Below are positions 1-61,715 of a stretch of 64,000 nt of DNA, in pieces. The notes under the pieces were generated by a model. It was given only the letters and a program-made list of their open reading frames with translations. It did no database searches and was not told the origin of the DNA. Each line of letters starts with the position of its first letter. Positions within the stretch are counted from its first letter, which is position 1. The position numbers and the translations under genes are program-made. This DNA is from Halisarca cf. caerulea (lineage: Eukaryota > Porifera > Demospongiae > Chondrillida > Halisarcidae): positions 2,934,511 to 2,998,510 of the forward strand of contig CAUJGJ010000371.1 of the NCBI GenBank assembly GCA_963170055.1. Direction: 5' to 3'.

Positions 1-716
1 TCTTCTACATTGGCACTGGGAGTCTCTGGATAAGCAAGTTCGGAGGTCTGTGGTGTCATTGACGCAGCGACATGCACAGGTATTTGTGATGGTGTCCCCA
101 TGGATGCACTGACATGCATAGGCATCAGTGGTGGTGGAGTCCCCATAGAAGGGCTCTCATGCACAGGCATATGGGAGTGTCGTGGTGAACCCATTGGACC
201 AGGTGCATGGACAGGCATTTGTGGGGGTGGTCCATACATGAATGCAAAGCACATGTCTTTCATGAAGTCCATGAAGCGCCGATCCTTCTCATCTTCTCTC
301 TTCGCTTGCTCTTCCTCCCACTTCATCCGCTTGTGCTCCAATTCCATCATTTCCTTTCGTGCTTTCTCTTGGGCTTCCATAAACATGTCCAGCATCAGCT
401 TGTTGGATTTCTCCACCTTCTCCAATTTGGTTACTTTACGCTTCTTTGGACGAGGCACTGTTGATGGTCCTGGTTGCTGGCTATCTGTACTTGCAGCAGG
501 TGTAGTATTTGATGACTCATTGAGTGTTGAGGTACCTGTTCCACCTTGTGAAGGTAATGGAGATTGATGGCTGTCTGATTGTGTATCTACAGTGGCAGTA
601 GACTCGTCAATTGACAAATTACTTGGGGTGACTGAGGGTGGCTGCTCAGTGTCCACAACAGAAGTGTCTTGATCATAAAGGGGCTGGATGGGTTGGCCAA
701 GAGACTGCTCACTTAA
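1..716 (-). pseudogene. C-terminal half of the same Myb/SANT-like protein, out of frame
   Basis: Read on the minus strand in the frame entered through AAA TTA AGT GAG near 716, this stretch stays open to the window edge, about 235 codons. It has a Ser/Thr/Pro-rich linker, a basic PRPKKRKVTKLEK segment that looks like a nuclear localisation signal, a charged helix (MMELEHKRMKWEEEQAKRED) likely to form a coiled coil, and then a Pro/Met-rich tail of about four 18-residue repeats of the form MPVH-x-SMGTP. The order (Myb domain, linker, basic and coiled-coil region) is usual for Harbinger Myb-like proteins. The frame change at about 712-716 may be a true mutation or an assembly error. The gene is cut by the left edge. 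Confidence 0.6.
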
Positions 717-1230
717 TTTCACTCTCATTTGTCACTGTGACAACAGAGTTTGGCCGAGATGTAGATAAGCTGGAAGCAGAGGGTGTTGATGGTTCCCTTT
801 CGCTCTCTGCTGTCCTAACAGTATCTGGCTGTGTTGTAGTTAGAGTAGGGCTGGGTAAATTGGATGTATCCAACAGAGATGGTGGGTTTACCACTGCTCG
901 CCGCCTCAAGACACCGTTCATCTCTGAAAACCACTTAAATTGCACAAAAATGTCCTGATCTATCAAGTCATCATCAGATTCGATGCCAACGCCGCTCTTC
1001 CTCAGTGCGTCTACGGCGTCTTTGTACTTCTTCTTAAGTTGCTTTATTTTTTCGCGACACTGCTTGAAATCTCGATGAAATCCTTTTTTACGTAGCTCAT
1101 CTGCTATTGCTCGATATGGGACTACATTTCTAACTTTGCCTAGGAACTGTCTTTGAATCGATTCTTCAGCCCAAACAGCCAGAAGTGCAGCAATCTCGTT
1201 ATCCGTCCAAATTCTCCCGCGCTCCGCCAT
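709..1230 (-). CDS. Myb/SANT-like DNA-binding protein of a Harbinger-type transposon (N-terminal part)
   Basis: A 173-residue frame starting MAERGRIWTDNE. Residues about 5-95 form a Myb/SANT-like trihelix domain: a first tryptophan in RIWTDNE, a second in AVWAEE, then the basic helix KQCREKIKQLKKKYKDA. The tail (about 120-173) is rich in Ser, Thr and Pro. Such proteins accompany the PIF/Harbinger transposase, where they bind the element ends and help nuclear import; related host trihelix genes also exist. The frame ends in TGA at 709-711, but coding sequence continues at once in another frame (next entry), so the gene looks frameshifted. No transposase is visible; it would lie to the left of the window. 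Domain assignment is good; Harbinger origin is inference. Confidence 0.7.
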   Translation of the reverse strand: MAERGRIWTDNEIAALLAVWAEESIQRQFLGKVRNVVPYRAIADELRKKGFHRDFKQCREKIKQLKKKYKDAVDALRKSGVGIESDDDLIDQDIFVQFKWFSEMNGVLRRRAVVNPPSLLDTSNLPSPTLTTTQPDTVRTAESEREPSTPSASSLSTSRPNSVVTVTNESEIK

Positions 1231-1405
1231 CTTAACCCGCTTCTGAAATAGGCAAACCTGGGTTCAACCCTACCCTTCAGGAGAGTTGACCTCAGCTATG
1301 TAACCCGGGTTCAACCCACTTTCCCTGACGTCATGTGAAAGCTCCTAACCGAGTTGAACCCGGGTTCAACTCGGTAAATAGTGCGCATGTGAAAGGGGTA
1401 CTGTA
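1231..1405. other. Probable terminal region of the Harbinger-like element
   Basis: Non-coding DNA upstream of the Myb-like start. It carries several copies of a GGGTTCAACC/GGGTTGAACC motif in both orientations (1259, 1301, 1341, 1355) and ends in CGCATGTGAAAGGGG, which resembles the GC-rich ends of PIF/Harbinger elements. The other end is outside the window, so the boundary is a guess. Confidence 0.35.
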
Positions 1406-2448
1406 TCATTGAGGGGTTAGGGTTGGGTTAGGGTTTAGTATTGATAAAACGATAGGAGGACAACTTATGGCAGGGAATCATTCACGGCATTACACATATG
1501 GAGAGAAGGTCACCCCCCCCCCCCATTTGAAAGCCAATTATCCCCTACCCCTATTTGAAGCTATATGTACTGTATGTATGTATGTATGTGAAAATTTGTT
1601 GTAATCACTATACAATCTATGTCCATAGTGTCACAGAGAACTGTTCATAAGGTTACTAAAATGATCCAAAACAGCTAGTACCAGATATCGCTTGATATGG
1701 ACCTCAATAAAAGTCATTTTTCTCCCTGCTTATGACCTACCCCCTGTTTTCAAATTTGAAATCTGATTTGAACTACCACACATTCTTTGACAGTTAGTGA
1801 GAGTTTGTGCCTAGACAGGTTTGCCCTGAAATTTAGATTGTAGGTGCCACACATCTGCAAGAATTTTGTAGTCTAGGTGTCCATAACCAATTGGTCTACA
1901 TGAAAGACATGAAATGGCCAGTTGTCACCCTTCCCTGAACAGTGTTATACGCATGCTAACATCTTCTGTGCCTTTAATCTAGGATAGAGGAAGCTTGCTT
2001 ACCATTGTCCAATGTATCAGATGTCATCTTCCAGTGTGTGGTCTGTTTCTCTGTGGCCCGTATATGGCAAATGACAAGCAGTGGTTAGTTAGAGACCTAC
2101 CACAGCATTAATAGATCAGTGCTGAGTTTATAACCGAAAGAAGGTGAATCACAGTGATTTAAAAAGGGTGACCCCCCCCCTCCCCAATGCAATCCTGCTG
2201 TATTCCTTCTTATGACTATTCCTTTGACATGTACATATTAGTCTTCAAATGAGCATACCATGCTTTATTCTTCTGTGTCATTGTAGGGATGGGTTTTTCC
2301 AACCTATTACCCTATAGTGAGTATTTTCGAGGGATGCAGTATTGTACTTTTTATGCGGTTTGGAAGAGAACCATGAAATATTTTCTCACAAAAGTTAGTA
2401 CCATATTCCTTCTAATTTTTTGTCAGAGCAAATTTGCCAAAAATTCCG
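1406..2448. other. Non-coding stretch, intron of EXT2 or 5' flank
   Basis: No coding exon recognised. It holds a telomere-like tract at 1411-1437 (TTAGGG-type units), poly-C tracts at 1508-1524 and 2171-2180, and a short GTAT repeat near 1573. I looked here for the EXT2 exon preceding 3096 and did not find it. Confidence 0.5.
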
Positions 2449-2976
2449 TCACTTAGAACTGTTTGGCAAAGCTGGTTGAAGCTGACAAAACATTAGAGCA
2501 AACGGACAAACAATTATAGCGAAAGAAAAGTACGGTATCTGATTCGCTGAATCTGGAATTCTGGCTGGCTTAATGTAATCCGTATGTTTCTTCTTTGAGG
2601 GAGGCTCTGGGCGAGTGAGATTGATGACATCGTCTGTTTCTGAATCACTAAAATTCCCAATAATGTTGTCTTTTTTCAGAAAGAAACTTGCCATGGGGGG
2701 GGGGGGGTGGGTGGTTTTGGGAGTTAAAAGCAAAGGGCTATATATACGTAGGGTCATAGATAGGATAAACGTGGAGAATGAGCTGCTGAAGTTCTTCCAT
2801 GCTGTGATGAAACGCCCACCTGACGAATAATTAGAGTAAATGCCCATCTGACGAATAATTAGAACAACTGATGGATAATTAGGGCATGCTCTGTTTCGTC
2901 TGAAATTAGAGCACATTTGGATACTTATGAGTGGATTATTGACTGTATCCATTATGTCCGTGAGGTATTCCAACAT
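2449..2976 (-). other. Uncharacterised open frame, 175 codons
   Basis: Not recognised. The part from the internal Met at about 2692 down to about 2535 looks the most protein-like: an acidic SDSETDDVINLTRPEPP segment followed by basic KKKHTDYIKPAR. The upstream part reads through a poly-G tract and looks non-coding. It may be a remnant first exon of a mobile-element protein. Whether it is coding is doubtful. Confidence 0.2.
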
Positions 2977-3095
2977 GCATTGTATCCATTTTTGTCTAGT
3001 GGGTCAAGAGTGCCATGTGCATATTGAATTTGCACAGTAAACTATTTTGAAGTGAATTCATACATACAGTAGAATGTGTTTTATTGTTTTCTCAG

Positions 3096-54526
<51,431 letters not shown>

Positions 54527-54924
54527 CTTGTAGTTCGATTGTATATTAAACCATTATAGATACTTGCTTGTCAAAGCTAAGATATATTGATTATCTGCCA
54601 GCCTTTGTACGTATATGCTTAGAAATTATTATAACAAGGAGAGAAGGTGGCCCCTGGCGGGTGCAACCCTTATATTAAATGAAGAGGCTGTATCAAGTAA
54701 ATTTATTAATTTGAGTGTAATTTACATATCGAGAGTAAACTCGTAGTAAGCTAGTGCTATATATACAGTATAAAATATACTGTAACAATTGTTGTATAGG
54801 ACAATGTCTATGGTCACATGGGTGCAACCCTAGTGTCAACTGTATATACAGTAGTTAAATAAAGTACAGCTCTAGCATTCAAAATTGCTTCGAAGCTGCT
54901 TTATCACATGTATGCTCACGTACA

Positions 54925-54984
54925 CACACACACGCACACACACGCACACGCACACACACACACACACACAGACACACACACACA

Positions 54985-55020
<36 letters not shown>

Positions 55021-55115
55021 CGCACATCTACACACATCTATATACACAGTGTCACACGCACACACACACACACACACACACCTACGCACATCTACACACA
55101 TCTATATACACAGTG

Positions 55116-55147
<32 letters not shown>

Positions 55148-55197
55148 CTACACACACACACACACACACATCTACACACACACATCTACACACACAC

Positions 55198-55240
<43 letters not shown>

Positions 55241-55259
55241 TCTACACACACACACATAC

Positions 55260-55314
<55 letters not shown>

Positions 55315-55327
55315 TACGCACACACAC
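54925..55327. repeat. Higher-order (CA)n array
   Basis: About 400 bp of CA units with CG, GA, TA and TCTA variants. Two copies of a unit of about 65 bp (CCTACGCACATCTACACACA then TCTATATACACAGTGTCACA) lie at 55018-55060 and 55081-55121. Open frames here encode only Thr-His runs and are artefacts. Confidence 0.85.
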
Positions 55328-56232
55328 GGGTAGGTTATGTGCACAACCAACCAGCAAGGGGGCATTTCGTGGTTTTATATAAAAGGAATGTAATAACAAA
55401 GTATCAGTTTAGTGAATTTTGTGTGGGTTAATTGGTCATGTGCAGACTGCGTGAGCACATGCAGACCAGATAATTTGTCTTATTCCCTTCTTTGTCTACT
55501 TTAAAACTACAAAACCTACACATTATAGGAATAAGTGAGAATGTCAAAAGCCCAAGCATTACAAAGTTAGCTAACATTCGTAGGAATCTTTCTGGCTAGG
55601 CAGCTTAATCATAGCAAAAGATACAGGCCCTGTTCAAAGTTACCCATGTGTTTCAAGTTATATCCCGTTTTACCCTATAACCGAAAACCTGTTTTTTCGC
55701 CCTTCAAACAGCCAAAATTTAGCATAAATGGTCAAATTGCGAGAAACTGCTTGATTGTAGCACTATTCGTGGAACGATTTTTACAAACTGAAACATCTTA
55801 AGACTCCATCGAAGTAGGATTTGACGAGATTCGAAGGCATCTAGAGGTCCGGCGAAGCGACTTTATATTCTCCTTCAACAGAACTGCCATTTTCGTGACG
55901 TTTCATGATTACGTAGTTGGAACATCACAAAAGTCATCTTCTCTTCCAATTCTGTTGACAAGTGAAATTTGTGACGTCATCTAAAAGATGCTCAATGATG
56001 CATTAAAAACAGCCCCTAATTGATGACGTAGAAAACAAGCACCACCCACAATCGGAACAAGCAACAAACGGTTATAAACACCCTGTGATAAAGATTTGAA
56101 GAGCATAAATGTAAAATTAGAGTGTAAGAGCAGTGCACAATACCTTCGTTTCACTTACACACCAAAGCAGGAGAGAAATAAAGGGGGGGGGGAGTTACTT
56201 ATGATTAAAGTTGGCGGCCGCATTTTGTTTTA

Positions 56233-56384
56233 CCGTATATCCAGAAATATTGGCGATCATTAAATTTGGTGATTTGCGCAAGATCAGGCTGTATATTAAT
56301 ATTGGCGAAAATTAAATTTGACGATTTTGATCCTGAACGCCAAACCACCAAATAAAAATGTCGCCAATATTTCCGGATATACGG
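56233..56384. mobile_element. CCGTATATCC MITE, best copy
   Basis: 152 bp, TA on both sides. Left CCGTATATCCAGAAATATTGG, right CCAATATTTCCGGATATACGG; also inverted inside (GATCATTAAATTTGG). Folds into one long hairpin. Confidence 0.85.
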
Positions 56385-56457
56385 TATGTGCAGTGTGCAC
56401 ATAACCTACCTGCCCACACACATCTACGCACATCTGCACACATCCACACACATCTAA

Positions 56458-56488
<31 letters not shown>

Positions 56489-57063
56489 ATATAATATGCA
56501 CACACGCACACACGGATGAATCCTGACTATAATGCGACTTTTAACTTCAAAACGGTTGTTCGCTAACTCCTCCTATAGGAAAAAGATGCGACTGCTTTCA
56601 GTGTACGGCCAATGTTCCAAAATACACTTGGTGAGTGTCTTTATATATAAGGCGGAATGATTTATATGTGAGAACCAAAAGCGCCATCAGTGCATGGCAA
56701 AAAGGATGTCAATAGCAATGTTCATGTGCAAGGATATTCATAGTAAGTATAATGTGTTTTCCATCGAAATCTGTGGATTATGCTGTGAAATATGAATAGA
56801 ATAATTGTGATAGATATTTATTTTGGGAACATACACATGTCCAATTCCAGCGGGATGAAGGAATTCAGTCTGGCCACGTCAGACTAGTGTGTGTGTGTGT
56901 ACACGCGCGCGTGCGTACGTGTGTGTGTGTCCATAGGCATAGATTCTAGCTAGATCCTACAACAGTCTATGGTGTAGGCTTGATCATGAGGTTCTGTACT
57001 TTGTGTACATCTAGCTATTATGTGTATGATGTGTATAAATTCAATGATCAAAGGTGGGTCGAC

Positions 57064-57201
57064 AGTCAGGCTACGCGAGACTATAAACGGTCAGGCTACG
57101 CGAGACTATAAACGGTCAGGCTATGCGAGACTATAGACGGTCAGTTCAATCGGTAGTCTAACAAGCTAGCCCGTCTCTGCTCGGGCTAGCTTGTTAGACT
57201 A
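57064..57201. repeat. 25-bp tandem repeat followed by a perfect hairpin, upstream of B3GALT6
   Basis: Three units of GGTCAGGCTACGCGAGACTATAAAC-type sequence (first one starting CAGTCAGG) at 57064-57140, then a hairpin at 57154-57201 with perfect 20-bp arms (TAGTCTAACAAGCTAGCCCG) and an 8-base loop. It ends 120 bases before the B3GALT6 ATG, so it may lie in the promoter or 5' UTR. It could equally be a small transposon end. Confidence 0.75.
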
Positions 57202-57321
57202 TTAAGTCGGTAGCCATTAATTAAATATTGAAAATTGAAAACTCGAGGTGATATAATTAAGAATAGCTCTTGAGATCGTATACAACTATGCGTAGTTGAT
57301 GTGGGTAGGTAAATCTAAGAA

Positions 57322-58269
57322 ATGTTCTCCATCAATTTCAGTTTCATATATCTATTCATTCTGTGCCAAGGACTTACTATATTGCTTTTATTACTTCGAT
57401 TTCCAAGTCCTTACGACAAACGCTACTGCCCACCAGAGCGGGTGAAACCAGAATTTGAGCAGAAGATCCCAGCGATTGATGTTGAAGATAATTCTAACTC
57501 TGGTCTGCTGTTTGTCATGATCCTGTCTTCCCCGGATAAAGAAGGGGCCCTTCGAAGAGATTCTATTAGGAATACCTGGGTGCATGTGGATCGTGAAAAG
57601 AGAATCAATCCTACTGCAAAAAATGATCTTATCTACAAATTCTTCGTTGGAAGTAGTTTGTTACATCCTATTGTGAAGTCGGAGCTGATAAATGGACACC
57701 AGATGTTTGGAGATGTAGTTTTTCTTCCCCAATTGGTAGACTCGTATGATAATTTGACGCTAAAAGTACTTCATGCATTTGTTTGGGTTGCTGCCAATGA
57801 ACACTTCACTTTTGTATTGAAGTGTGATGATGATTCATATGTGCAGTCGAAGGCAATTCTTGAAGAACTGATGCAGTGGCAAAGTAAAGGAAGGTATTTA
57901 ATGCTTTACTGGGGATTTTTCCGTGGAGATTCTATAGTAAAGAAAAGTGGAAAGTGGAAGGAAAACAACTGGTTTCTTTGTGATCGTTATTTACCATATG
58001 CACATGGTGTGGGGTATGTATTGTCATTTGATCTTGTGGAACTAATTGCACGCAACTCCCCATATTTGACTTTATACAAGAGCGAAGATGTCTCTGTAGG
58101 GGTGTGGTTAGCTTCATTTAATGTCAACCGAGTTCATGATGTGAGATTTGATACAGAATATGTTTCAAGAGGATGTCAAAATGAATATTTAATATCTCAT
58201 AAGCAGACAATACAGGACATGAAAGACATAGGGGAGAAACACCACCATTATTGCCAAAAGTTACAATAA
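57322..58269 (+). CDS. B3GALT6: Beta-1,3-galactosyltransferase 6 (proteoglycan linker GalT-II)
   Basis: Golgi type II enzyme that adds the second galactose to Gal-Xyl-O-Ser, the linker on which heparan and chondroitin sulfates are built. 315 residues, one exon; the human protein is 329 and its gene is also single-exon. Residues about 5-27 are a hydrophobic signal anchor (IYLFILCQGLTILLLLL). The GT31 domain follows: RRDSIRNTWV, FFVGSS, DSYDNLTLKVL, FVLKCDDDSYV (DxD motif), then LYWGFFRGDSIVKKSGKWKE, LCDRYLPYAHGVGYVLSFDL, YKSEDVSVGVWLA, and VHDVRFDTEYVSRGC with HKQT. The WGFF, YLPYA-G-GYVLS and HD-RFDTEY-SRGC strings mark B3GALT6 rather than other GT31 members. The start is chosen because an in-frame TAA (57316-57318) lies just upstream. 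It lies 2.8 kb downstream of EXT2 on the same strand. Confidence 0.92.
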   Translation: MFSINFSFIYLFILCQGLTILLLLLRFPSPYDKRYCPPERVKPEFEQKIPAIDVEDNSNSGLLFVMILSSPDKEGALRRDSIRNTWVHVDREKRINPTAKNDLIYKFFVGSSLLHPIVKSELINGHQMFGDVVFLPQLVDSYDNLTLKVLHAFVWVAANEHFTFVLKCDDDSYVQSKAILEELMQWQSKGRYLMLYWGFFRGDSIVKKSGKWKENNWFLCDRYLPYAHGVGYVLSFDLVELIARNSPYLTLYKSEDVSVGVWLASFNVNRVHDVRFDTEYVSRGCQNEYLISHKQTIQDMKDIGEKHHHYCQKLQ

Positions 58270-60430
58270 ATCAAAGTAAAATCATGCATGTGGTAATAAT
58301 TTGGGAAGTCTGATGTGGGGTTAAAATGCCCAGGACACAGAGTTCCCGATGGAATGGATGCTGCAGGCTGTGGGTAACAAACGCTGCAGCTATTCCATTC
58401 GGCTCTGGCAGGGCTGGGAAAAGTAGTTCTGCCGACTGACCCCACAAAATTCGCGAATTACGAGGAGGGTTCAACATATATGGGGCAGCCAGAAATCCTC
58501 CAAATCGTCGAAAGACATCTCTTCTTCTATATCATCCTCAAAATCCACAAAAGCTTCTCATCTTCTTGAACAACTTCTCCCTCCCCCACATAGACTGTGT
58601 ATGCAAGTGGAACATTTCTGAAAGCTACGCATCGGGTCTCTTCATTTTCTCACCAACACGTGGTGCCGCCATCTTGATTCAATTAATTCAATTATCAATT
58701 ATCACTAATTTCATCAGAACTGGATTTTTATGTAAATGTGAGTTCCAAATTCATCCTTCTTTTGAATATTCATGGCATGAATTTCCTAGTAAGTGTTGTA
58801 AGGGTAGCTTTGACTTCATTTGATTGTAGCATCCTTCAGTGAAATAGTTTTCATGTATAAGTCTGCATATTACAATCAGTTAGTACCTGGATGGCTATTT
58901 ACCCATGGATGATAAAATCAATGTACCATGGTAATATGCTACTTGAGAATAAAGGCCTATGAGGTTGGTACACATAAGTATATATGATGCTAAACTTGAG
59001 AGCAAAATTATTTACAGAATGAAATACCAAATAAACCTGACCACTTAAACGGAGAAATTCATGGTTAACTTCGGAGAACCAATACATAGAGGTGGACAAT
59101 TACACCACTGAAAAAAGTAGCAGTTGGTTACTGAAACGTTAATTGGCATAATCATAGACACTCTATATTACGTAGTATAGAGTGTCTATGGCATAATGCA
59201 ACTCAACTTTGACTATAAATTGCAGAAAAATATTCATTACTTCTTCCTTTTATTAAATTCTTGTTTATTGATTATCGCTACGTAAATTCGAAAGTACATG
59301 ATTTTTGATTGGATGGACGAGGTGGTAATTTTTACATGTTATAAGCAATAAAAGAATATTATTATCAACTGCTCTAAACTTGTGCATATTATTTCATATA
59401 TGTACTAATTACACCATATCCAATATTGCATTTTTTTAATTATTCTAATTTTTAGTTTTACGTCTCAAATATGTTCATGTAATATATAGCCTCCTAAAAT
59501 TGACTAATAATTCTGCTTATGCTTATATTTCTGCTTTTTTATGTATGCTTTATGGTATAGAGTAAATTTATCATGAGTTACGATAATTTTGGAATCCTAA
59601 ACAAACTTGTCCTTTTTCAGATGTACTGATTTCTTTGTTTCACTTCTGAAAATGAATTGCCAGACCTAATTGAAGGTATTCTTACAAATTCCATTTCTCT
59701 TCCTCATAAGCAATTAAATATCGTGCCCAATATGATGTAGACAAACTTTATATGTGATATTATTTATTATTTATCATATAAGTAGAATTCCATCTTTTTC
59801 AAATATTTCAGTGCATATTTCTCATATGAATGTAAACTATGACTTTCTGATATTTATATGTTTTTTATATATTTGTTAATAGTAATTGTATTGAAAGCAA
59901 TGACTTCAGGAATAAAACATTATTATAGACGTATTGGAAAGTTTATGATCCATGCTTTTGGAATTAATAATATGCATATAATTTATGTCTTCCTAATGTT
60001 ATTCCAGTTTTTGCTAAATTTGATAAGCTTTCAGGTTAGATAAGCATGAGGTTATTCTGAAATTTAAGTGCTTCTTTTCACATATACTGTGTGCCCCTGT
60101 TAATTGCATACCTGCCGGACCACAAAATTATTCCATTTTTATCCAGAACATATTTTCCTGCTATGCCAATAGTGCAGACTGTCTTGATGTATATTAAATG
60201 TATGAATGTATGTTAAAGCTGCCTGAACCGGTCCAGTTGGTCAGGCTTTGGATGGACCACTTTTTAGCAGGTATCCTAATAAAGAAAGAAAAACAGTAAA
60301 ACAATTCCATAAACATTCATCTTTAGCACATTTTGTATTATAATTATTATCCTGATAGAAATCATGATGTTGCTACAATCTAAAACCAAAGCAACCTAGT
60401 AATCCATCAGTTTCAGCAATCTGCATTATT
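58270..60430. other. Downstream flank of B3GALT6
   Basis: 58290-58690 is richer in GC and may be a decayed coding or repeat fragment, not recognised. A hairpin at 59154-59190 (arms CATAGACACTCTATA) repeats a CTATG-flanked style also seen at about 11393. 59200-60430 is very AT-rich and shows nothing. Confidence 0.4.
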
Positions 60431-60652
60431 GGGGTGAGCCTAAGCGAGCCCCACATTAATGGTTGGCGATCGAGAACGCCTACGCCTTCCGGTGCTACTT
60501 CCATGGCTGTATATGTATGTATTTATATATGGATCTATCGATCTATCTATATATCTTTATATATATATGACATTTTGTGTTACCTTTTGGCCAAGAATGT
60601 ACCACTGATCAAATTGATTTGTTCGAGCATAGGCTTCATTCTAGACGACGAA

Positions 60653-60805
60653 ATGACTTCCAAAGGATCACAAGTCTCAGCGCTGAACTACAGACCTCTT
60701 CGAATGAACGCCAAGCCCTCGCCTGAGGAACAAATGCTGATATCCCTGTTGACGATTGTGTCCCTTCTACAGGCTGCTGTATGTTTTATATATAAACACT
60801 TTTAG
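60653..60805 (+). CDS. Candidate 50-residue single-pass membrane microprotein
   Basis: ATG at 60653, stop TAG at 60803-60805. The product starts MTSKGSQVSALNYRPLRMNA, has a charged-to-polar stretch KPSPEEQ, then a hydrophobic helix MLISLLTIVSLLQAAVCFIY and ends KHF. It is more GC-rich than the AT-rich DNA around it, and the layout (short soluble N-end, one membrane helix, two-residue basic tail) is plausible for a tail-anchored microprotein. I recognise no family. The reading frame is open upstream to 60434, so it could instead be the last exon of something longer, or chance. Confidence 0.25.
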   Translation: MTSKGSQVSALNYRPLRMNAKPSPEEQMLISLLTIVSLLQAAVCFIYKHF

Positions 60806-61700
60806 ACTTCACTAATCCTCCGAAAACCTACTCCTAAAGTTCAAAAAGGTAGCGTAGATAGATCGGAGCCGCTGGCTTCGCGTTCAACAATAGGGATCCT
60901 TCACTAAGCTATGGCATCTTTGTTCTAGCTATGGGATGCACAAATCGCGATGATATCGCAGATTATCTGGTCATATACTTGCGCTAAGCTTTTCAATCTA
61001 CTTTGAACTCGGTTTAATTAAACTATGCACGTGGCAGACTTAAGCTTCTCTCCAAAGTTCTTTTGACTGCAAATGGGGTAAGGTAAAAGGGGGTAATTTG
61101 GAACATGATGGTAATTCATGGAACAGGGTCTGCCATACTTGCTACAGTGACTGCTGAACTCCCACTTCTTGGAGACAATACTGATGAGAAATAATGGATG
61201 TAGCTTGTCATTGTCACTGCTTTTTGGCCTGCATGATTGTTCCAAATTTCCTGCCATTCCAAATTACCCCCTTCTGCCTTACGCGATGAAGTAACGACAT
61301 AGTCCTGATACTTCCACATGAACTTACAACACAGAGGAGGAGTCCGGGCTTGTAAGGTGGTCTGGTCATTTATATATAGTTATTGTCACGGTGTTATGTC
61401 AGTAGTTGTACTCAATAAGACTAATAGTGTGTTGAAAGGGAAAATATTCATGCAGGACTGGGCTGAAAAGTGGTCCGGCCCCCGACCATGGTCTGACTAG
61501 CTGGAGCGCTGGTGCAATCCTTGCAACATGCATCATGTATGCTTGTAAGGTGGTCCGGCCATGCATATTTAGTCATTGTCACGGTGTTATGTTCCTCCTT
61601 CAGCCTCTCTGATTCTCTCATCAATATTATGATCTTTTCTTCTCATTTTCTTTAGCTCTGTAGCAAGACTCTAGTAGGGTGCAACGATAACTTGATGCTA
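60806..61700. other. Non-coding stretch
   Basis: Two copies of GTAAGGTGGTC(T/C)GG followed by a TTGTCACGGTGTTATG phrase (61354-61400 and 61545-61590) show a duplication of about 190 bp. The words GGGGTAATTTGGAACATG and CCAAATTACCCCCTTCTGCC (about 61090 and 61257) are an inverted repeat, perhaps MITE ends. No gene seen. Confidence 0.4.
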
Positions 61701-61715
61701 AAGGGTAAAATACCC

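Larger units (their letters stand above)
54527..57321. other. Intergenic region between EXT2 and B3GALT6
   Basis: 2.8 kb. It holds a likely EXT2 poly(A) signal (AATAAA at about 54858), the (CA)n array (54925-55327), plain sequence to 56230, a MITE (56233-56384), (CA)n at 56459-56485, a (GT)n patch at about 56889-56930, and a tandem repeat plus hairpin at 57064-57201. The B3GALT6 promoter must lie in it, but no TATA or other element is convincing. Confidence 0.6.

Noticed and set aside
100..567. 155-codon + strand open frame
   Set aside because: It is antisense to the clearly protein-like minus-strand Myb/SANT C-terminal half, which has a coiled coil and an 18-residue repeat.
1231..3095. Missing upstream EXT2 exon
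   Set aside because: Read through in + frames for the preceding exostosin segment; nothing similar was found, so the exon is taken to lie left of the window.
54885..55382. 165-codon frame of Thr-His repeats
   Set aside because: A translation of the (CA)n array; the same applies to frames across arrays at 36.8, 37.3 and 38.7 kb.
57355..57400. A splice acceptor (TTTCAG at about 57336-57341) making B3GALT6 a two-exon gene
   Set aside because: The ATG at 57322 follows an in-frame stop and gives a proper signal anchor; the known gene is single-exon. Not excluded without transcripts.
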